From: Flavilitoribacter nigricans DSM 23189 = NBRC 102662
Lineage (GTDB): Bacteria > Bacteroidota > Bacteroidia > Chitinophagales > Saprospiraceae
Direction: 5' to 3'
Length of the DNA stretch: 36,346 bases
NCBI RefSeq assembly: GCF_002646595.1
Contig: NZ_PDUD01000068.1
Location: 1 to 36,346, forward strand
In this document: piece after piece, positions 24,901-33,900 of the stretch
How positions within the stretch are numbered: position 1 is the first letter of the stretch
How the letters are laid out: every line of letters starts with the position of its first letter
The notes under the pieces: model-generated
The model's database searches: none
What the model was told of the DNA's origin: nothing
Seen by the model: the letters and a program-made list of their open reading frames with translations, nothing else
Program-made: the position numbers and the translations under genes

Positions 24901-27900
24901 ATGTCACAGGTATTGGAACAAGGAGCCGGCGGATTAACGGTCAGAGTCGTAAAGCACCCGGCAAACAGGGAATCGGTGATAATGTGGAAACGAGGACCGT
25001 TAACGATCGGGAACGGTCCGAAGACCACTACACTATCGTATTCGGCCGTGGTTCCGTAAGAATCTACCCACCCCTGTGGTCCGGCGGCATTGCCTCCGGA
25101 AACGGTGATCTCGTAGGTGTACAGATCATCGTTCGGATTGGACGGCGTTCCGTTGTCCAGACAGGTCACATTGCTGAGTACCGCTTCGATCTCACACTCA
25201 CCGGAACAAGGCTCCGGTGCCGCGATAGTGATCGTCTCTTCGCAATCCGGATCGACACTGTCGGTGATCACGATGCTTACATCGCCGTCAGCGATATCGT
25301 AAGGTCCGAAGGTTACCGGCGTTCCGTAAGCACCGGTGGGCTGACTGGCATCGTTGGATACCCAGCTATCGGACAGGTTACTGCCATCAACGATCAAGGT
25401 AAAGGTAAAGATATCGTCACCCGCCGTATAGGGCGTTCCGTTGACATCGCAAAGCGTATCTATCGGCGTCAGCGTGATCAAGCACAGTTCGGAGCAGGTA
25501 GCCGGTGGATCAACATCTATGGTGTTGCTGCAGTATTCGAGATCAATATCCGTGATCACCAGGTTGATCGCTCCTCCACTGATCGGGAACGGTCCGAAAT
25601 CCGCGGCGACTCCGTAGGTACCGGTCCGGCCGTTCTGATCGGTCCATCCGTTAGGATCATCGCCTCCGCCCGTTACCAGGATCTGGAAGGTGAATTCATC
25701 ATCCAGAGGATCGGAAGGTGTTCCGTTGTCATCACAGAAAGGACCGATCAATTCGATCGCTATCGTACAGGGCTCCGAACAGAACGGTGGTGCGATAACC
25801 TCTACGATGACCGGGCAATTATTCGGATCATCGACATCCGTCACCGTAACGGAAAGGTTGCCGTCGATGATATTGAATGGCCCCAGACCGGTTACCGTCT
25901 CGTCGTAGGCAGCCGATGGTACGAGCACATCACCATTCAGGGTGGCCGTCCAGTTATCGCCTACATTAACTCCAGTAGCTGAAATATCGAAATAGAACAG
26001 GTCGTCATCCGTAATGCCGGGCGTCCCATTGTCATCACAGATGATGTTGCTTACGATCGCTTCGATCGCACAATCTTCAGAGCATGGCGGCGGTGCCGTC
26101 ACCTCAAAGGAAGTGATACAGTCCGGTTGGTCCGTATCCCAAAGATCGAGATTGAGATCACCGTCACTGATCAGGTAAGGCCCGAGGATAACGGTGGTGT
26201 TGTAATCACCGGTCTCTCCGTTGCTGGTAGTCCATCCGTTGCGGAGGCTATCGTTCGTAACCGTGATCTCGAAAGTGAACAGGTCATCCGAAGGATCCTG
26301 CGGCGTACCCGCATCATCACAAATAATATTGTCAACAGTAACCTCAATATTGATCACTTCCAGATGTAAGGTCACTATGCTGTCACAACCGATGCTGGAA
26401 ATGAAGGTCTCGGTATAAGTACCCGGGCTTGAGAGATCCTGTGCGCCTAAGGTGTAACTCTCGCCTTCGCAAATCACCACATCGATCGTTTCTTCCAATT
26501 GCGGCAGTACTGTCAGGTTCAGGGTGACGATACTGTCACAGCCCAGCGAGGAGACGAAGGTTTCGGTATAGGTACCCGTTTCATCCAGAGACTGGGTGCC
26601 GAATTCGTATACATCGCCTTCGCAAATCTCTTCGTCAATGGTGCTGCTGAGTTCCGGTAGAATCTCCAGATTGAGGGTAACGGTACTATCACAACCGTTG
26701 CTGGCCGTGAAGACTTCCGTATAGGTACCGCCAATCGCGATATCCTGACCGCCGAAGCTGTAGGTATCCCCTTCGCAGATCGCTTCATCGATCGTGACCT
26801 CGAAGGTTGGCAGTACCGTCAGCGTCAGGGTGACCGTGCTATCGCAACCGTTGCTCGCCGTGAAGACGGCTGTGTAAGTACCATCGGTATCCAGATCCTG
26901 ACCGTCGAATGTATAAGTCTCTCCGTCACAGATCTCCGCGGCAATGGCTTCTTCCAGTTCCGGCAGTACCGTCAATGTCAGGGTAACCGTGCTATCGCAA
27001 CCGTTGCTGCCGGTATAAGCCGCGGTGTAGGTACCGTCGGTATCCAGATCCTGGCCATCAAAAGTGTAAGTCTCGCCTTCACAGATCTCCGCGGTAATGG
27101 CTTCTTCCAATTCCGGCAATACCGTCAGCGTCAGGGTAACGATACTGTCGCAGCCACTGCTGGATGTAAAGGTACCGGTATAGGTGCCGTCCGCATCCAG
27201 ATCCTGGCCGTCGAATGTATAAGTTTCGCCTTCGCAAATCTCCGCCGTAATGGATTCGGTCAGTTCCGGTAGCACCGTCAGCGTCAGGGTAACCGTACTG
27301 TCACAACCGTTGCTACCCGGGAAGACCGCGGTATAAGTACCATCCGCGTCCAGATCCTGGCCGTCAAACGGATAAGTCTCGCCTTCGCAGATCTCCGCCG
27401 TAATAGATTCTTCTAACTCCGGCAGGACGGTCAGGGTCAGGGTAACGGTGCTATCGCAACCGTTGCTCGCCGTGAAGACGGCCGTGTAAGTACCGTCTGT
27501 ATCCAGATCCTGACCGTCGAATGGATAGGTTTCGCCTTCGCAAATCTCTGCGCTAATGGATTCAGCCAACTCGGGCAGTACCGTCAGGGTCAGGGTAACC
27601 GTGCTGTCGCAACCGTTGCTGCCGGTATACGTGGCGGTGTAGGTACCGTCCGTATCCAGGTCCTGACCATCAAAGGTGTAAGTCTCGCCCTCACAGATCT
27701 CGGCGGTGATAGCTTCCTCCAATTCCGGCAATACCGTTAGCGTTAGGGTAACGATACTGTCGCAACCGCTGCTCGCCGTAAAGGTGCCGGTATAAGTGCC
27801 GGACTCATCCAGGTCCTGACCGTCGAAAGTATAGGTCTCCCCGTCGCAGATCTCCGCAGCAATGGATTCGGTCAGTTCCGGCAGTACCGTCAGCGTCAGG

Positions 27901-30900
27901 GTAACCGTACTGTCACAACCGTTGCTGGCCGTGAAGGTGCCGGTGTAGGTACCGTCGGCATCCAGATCCTGGCCGTCGAACGGATAGGTCTCCCCTTCGC
28001 AAATCTCCGCCGTAATGGATTCCGTCAGTTCCGGCAGTACCGTCAGTGTTAGGGTAACGGTGCTATCGCAGCCGTTGCTCGCCGGGAAGACGGCCGTGTA
28101 AGTGCCGTCGGTATCCAGGTCCTGGCCGTCGAACGGATAGGTCTCGCCTTCGCAAATCTCCGCAGTAATGGATTCCGTCAAATCCGGCAGGATTGTCAGC
28201 GTCAGCGTAACGGTACTATCGCAGCCGTTGCTCGCCGTATAGGTAGCGGTATAAGTGCCCTCGGCATCCAGGTCCTGACCGTCGAACGGATAGGTCTCCC
28301 CTTCGCAAATCTCCGCAGTAATAGATTCCTCTAAATCCGGCAGGATTGTCAGCGTCAGCGTAACGGTACTATCACAACCGTTGCTCGCCGTAAAGGTAGC
28401 CGTGTAGGTACCGCCGGTATCCAGATCCTGGCCGTCGAACGGATAGGTCTCTCCTTCACAGATCTCCGCAGCAATAGATTCCGTCAAATCCGGCAGGATT
28501 GTCAAGGTCAGGGTGACGGTACTGTCACAACCGTTGCTCGCTGTAAAGGTAGCCGTGTAAGTACCGTCGGCATCCAGATCCTGGCCGTCGAACGGATAGG
28601 TCTCCCCTTCACAGATCTCCGCACTGATCGATTCTGTTAATTCTGGTAGTACGGTCAGTGTCAGGGTAACGGTGCTGTCACAACCGTTAGCCGCGGTAAA
28701 GACTTCCGTATAGGTACCGTCTGCAGTCAGCGTTTGCGTGCCAAACTGATAATTATAGCCCTCACAGATCTCTACATCGATCGCCTCGGTAAAGGTCGGC
28801 AGGATGGTTAGCGTAAGGGTAACGGTGCTATCACAACCATTAGCGGCCGTAAAGACTTCCGTGTAGGTGCCGCCCGTGGTCAGCGTTTGGTTACCAAACT
28901 CGTAGCTGTCACCATCGCAGATCTCCGCAGCGATCGTTTCCGTAAAGGTCGGCAGGATCGTCAGGGTCAGTGTAACGGTACTATCACAGCCATTTTCAGC
29001 AGTAAAGACTTCCGTGTAGGTGCCACCCGTGGTCAGCGTTTGGTTGCCAAACTCGTAGCTATCACCATCGCAGATCTCCGCCGCAACCGCCTCGGTGAAG
29101 GTCGGAAGGACCGTCAGATTCAGGGTCACCGTACTGTCGCAACCGATGCTGGAAGTAAAGGTCTCGGTGTAAGTACCTGGAGTTGAGATATTCTGATTAC
29201 CAAAGGTGTAGAAGTCATCGTCACAGATCTCCGCATCGATGGTTTCCGTTAGGATCGGCAACACGGTCAGGTTCAGCGTTACGGTACTATCACAACCGTT
29301 GGCGGCCGTGAAGACTTCCGTGTACGTACCGTCAGCAGTCAGCGTTTGCGTGCCAAACTCGAAGCTGTCACCGTCACAGATCTCCACATCGACCGTCTCA
29401 GTGAAGGTCGGAAGGATCGTCAGATTCAGGGTGACGGTGCTATCACAACCGTTGGCAGCGGTAAAGACTTCGGTATAGGTACCGCCCGTGGTCAGCGTTT
29501 GTGGTCCAAACTCGTAGCTGTCACCGTCGCAGATCTCCGCATCGATCGTTTCCGTAAAGGTCGGCAGGATCGTCAGGGTCAGCGTAACAGTGCTGTCACA
29601 ACCGTTGGCAGCGGTGAAAATCTCCGTGTAGGTGCCGCCCGTGGTCAGGGTCTGCGTGCCAAATTCGTAGCTGTCGCCATCGCAGATCTCCGCCGTAACC
29701 GCCTCGGTGAAGGTCGGCAGGACCGTCAGATTCAGGGTCACCGTACTATCGCAACCAATGCTGGAAGTAAAGGTCTCGGTGTAGGTGCCCGGAGTTGAAA
29801 TATTCTGATTACCGAAGGTGTAGAAGTCATTATCACAGATCTCCGCATCGATGGTTTCCGTTAGGATCGGCAGCACGGTCAGGTTCAGCGTTACGGTACT
29901 ATCACAACCGTTAGACGCCGTGAAGACTTCCGTGTAGGTACCATCCGTAGTCAACGTCTGCGTACCGAACTCGTAACTATCCCCATCACAGATCTCTGCA
30001 TCGACCGTCTCGGTGAAGGTCGGCAGGATCGTCAGATTCAGGGTGACGGTACTATCACAACCGTTGGCAGCGGTAAACACTTCGGTGTAGGTGCCGCCCG
30101 TAGTCAGGGTTTGTGGCCCGAATTCATAGCTATCGCCGTCGCAGATCTCCGCATCGATCGTTTCCGTAAAGGTCGGCAGGATCGTCAGGGTCAGCGTAAC
30201 CGTGCTGTCACAACCGTTGGCAGCGGTGAAAATCTCCGTGTAGGTGCCGCCCGTGGTCAGGGTCTGCGGGCCGAATTCATAGCTTTCGCCATCGCAGATA
30301 TCGGCAGCAACCGCCTCCGTGAAGGTCGGCAGGACCGTCAGGTTTAGAGTTACCACACTATCGCAACCGATACTGGAAGTGAAGGTCTCGGTGTAGGTTC
30401 CCGGAGTTGAAATATTTTGATTACCGAAGGTGTAGAAGTCATCGTCACAGATCTCCGCATCGATGGTTTCCGTTAGTATCGGCAACACGGTCAGGTTCAG
30501 CGTCACGGTACTATCACAACCGTTAGCGGCCGTGAAGACTTCCGTGTAGGTACCACCCGTGGTCAGCGTTTGCGTGCCCAGCTCGTAGCTGTCCCCATCG
30601 CAAATTTCGGCATCAACCGTCTCGACGTAGATCGGAAGGATCGTGAGCGTCAGCGTCACGGTGCTGTCACAACCATTGGCAGCGGTGAATACTTCTGTGT
30701 AAGTACCGCCGATAGTCAGCGTTTGCGTGCCGAGCTCATAGCTGTCGCCGTCGCAGATCTCTGCAGTAATCGTTTCCGCAAAGGTCGGCAGGACCGTCAG
30801 AGTCAGGGTCACCGTGCTATCACAGCCGTTGGCAGCGGTAAACACTTCGGTATAGGTTCCACCGATAGTCAGCGTTTGCGTGCCGAACTCGTAGCTGTCG

Positions 30901-33900
30901 CCGTCGCAGATATCGGCAGCGACTGCTTCCGTAAAGGTCGGTAGAATAGTCAGGTTCAGTGTAACTGTGCTATCACAGCCATTTTCAGCCGTAAAGGTCT
31001 CGGTATAAGTACCGCCGGTAGTTAGGGTCTGGCTGCCGAATCCGTAGCTTTCGCCATCGCAGATCTCTTCATCCAGTGTTTCTTCATAGGCCGGTAATAC
31101 CGTTAGATCCAATACCACCAGACTATCACAGCCATTTTCGGCCGTAAAGGTCGCCTGGTAAGTGCCGGTAGTGGTCAGGGACTGATTGCCCAGATTGTAG
31201 GTAGCCCCCTCGCAAATGGTCTCGGCGATGTTAACGGTATCCGATTCCAGAACGATCAGGTTGATATTCAGGATCGAATCGCAACCGTTGACTGATCCAC
31301 TAGGTATGGTATCAGTATAGATACCCGGATTTTCGTAAGTGTTCCCGTTAATGGTCAGGGATTCTCCTTCACAAATGGTCTGATCTATTGTTTCACTTTC
31401 CCGGGCGAGTACGGTCACGGCGATCTCATCGGTTGCCTGGCAACCTTCTGCATTCATGTAAATATATCCTACCATGTGCACACCCGCTCCGTTAGCCGCC
31501 GGATTAAACATACCATTGGTATTAACGGCTCCGGTCCAGGTTCCACCAGGTTTATCCACAATGATCTGCTGTGGTCCGGCATTAATACAGAGTGGTGCCA
31601 CCGGTTCAAGACTAACGGCAAGTACACCAATGGTGATCACCTGGGTAACTGCAGTCGTATTTCCACAAGCATCGGTGTAGGTCCAGGTACGCGTGTAACT
31701 TCCACCGTTATCGGTATCAATACCGGGAACCGATCCGGAACCATCACAATTGTCCGTCCAAGTCAGATCCGGAGCCGGAAGAACAGCTTCGATACACTCT
31801 ACGGTAACGTCAGCCGGTGGGTCTTCAAATACCGGTGCGGTCAGATCATTAATTACGATCAATTGCTCGCAATCGGCGGTATTGCCACAATCATCCGTGA
31901 CCCGGTAAGTGCGGGTTATTGTTTCCGAACAGCTTAGATTATCGGATACATCCTGTACAAAGGTCACCGTTACACTACCACAGTTATCCAGGGCATTGAT
32001 TAAGGTGATATCCTCCACCGGAACTTCCGCTGAACAGCTAACGGTTACATCGCCCGGACAGTTGACCGTTGGACTGGTGGTGTCCTCGATCGTAATGATT
32101 TGCACATCCGTGCCCACATTCTGACATTCATCGGTTACCGTGAAGGTACGCGTGATCACGATCGGGCAGGTGCCTGATTGCGTATCCACATAGGTGACCG
32201 TATAATCACAGGCTTCCGTGACCGTCACCCCATAAGTGCCTTCCTGGCCCGTAATGTCCACCGGAGTTTCCGAATAATCGGCAAGGCCGCCGGCAACATC
32301 GCAGGCTTCGACCGTATCATCATCCGGAGCCGTCACCACCGGATCGGTCGTATCTCCAATCGTGATGGTTTGTACGTCCGTACCCACGTTCAGACATTCA
32401 TCGGTTACCGTGAAGGTCCGCGTGATCACGATCGGGCAGGTACCCGTCTGCGTATCGACATAGGTGATCGTGTAATCGCAGGCTTCCGTGACGCTAAGCC
32501 CGTACACCCCTTCCTGACCGGTAATATCCACCGGAGTTTCGGAGTAATCCGGCAAGCTGGTAGTAGCGTCACATGCTTCAAAAACCACATCATCCGGAGC
32601 CGTTACTACCGGATCAGTTGTATCACCAATCGTGATCGTCTGCACATCCGTACCTACATTGAGACATTCATCCGTCACGGTGAAAGTACGGGTGATCACG
32701 ATCGGACAAGTACCGGTCTGCGTATCGACATAAGTGATCGTATAGTCGCAGGCTTCGTCTACGGTTACGCCGTAAGTGCCTTCCTGACCGGTAATATCCA
32801 CCGGCGTCTCGGAGTAATCGGCAAGGCCAGTCGTCACATCACAAGATTCGATGGTATCATCATCCGGTGCAGTAACTACCGGGGCGGTTGTATCATCGAT
32901 GGTGATCGTTTGCACGTCCGTGCCTACATTCAGACAGTCATCGGTTACTGTGAAGGTCCGGGTGATCACGATCGGACAGGTGCCCGTTTGCGTATCTACA
33001 TAAGTGGTGGTGTAGTTACAAGTTTCCGTGATCGTCAGGCCATAGGTGCCTTCCTGGCCGGTGATATCGACCGGTGTTTCGGAGTAATCCGTCAGGCCAG
33101 TCGCTACATCACAAGCCTCAATCGCATCATCGTCCGGTGCAGTGACTACCGGTGCGGTCGTATCGTCGATGGTGATGGTTTGTACGTCCGTACCGACGTT
33201 TAGACACTCGTCGGTTACCGTGAACGTACGAGTAATCACGACCGGACAGCTGCCGGTTTGCGTGTCGACGTATGTTGTAGTGTAATCACAAGCTTCCGTG
33301 ATCGTCAGGCCATAGGCCGCTTCCTGACCGGTGATGTCTACCGGAGTCTCGGAATAATCACCCAGGCTCGTGCTTGCATCACAGGCTTCGATCGTATCAT
33401 CATCCGGTGCGGTCACTACCGGTGCAGTCGTATCATCAATCGTGATTGTTTGTACATCGGTGCCGACATTCAAGCACTCGTCGGTTACCGTAAAGGTCCG
33501 CGTGATTACGATCGGGCAGCTGCCGGTTTGGATATCCACGTAAGTGACGGTGTAATCACAGGCTTCCGTGACCGTAAGGCCGTAAGCGCCTTCCTGGCCG
33601 GTAATATCTACCGGAGTCTCGGAGTAATCCGTCAGGCCGGTCGCTACATCGCAAGCCTCGATCGTATCATCATCCGGAGCAGTCACTACCGGTGCAGTCG
33701 TATCATCGATAGTGATCGTCTGCACGTCTGTGCCTACGTTCAAGCAATCATCGGTAACGGTGAAGGTACGTGTGATCACGATCGGACAAGTGCCCGTTTG
33801 CGTATCCACGTAAGTCGTGGTATAGTTACAAGCTTCCGTGATCGTAAGCCCGTAAGCACCTTCCTGACCGGTGATGTCTACCGGAGTCTCGGAGTAATCC

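Noticed and set aside
21558-25982. Plus-strand open frames (21558-22820, 22938-23987, 24228-25982) opposite the giant gene
   Set aside because: They mirror the well-supported minus-strand repeats and show only translated antisense repeat patterns.
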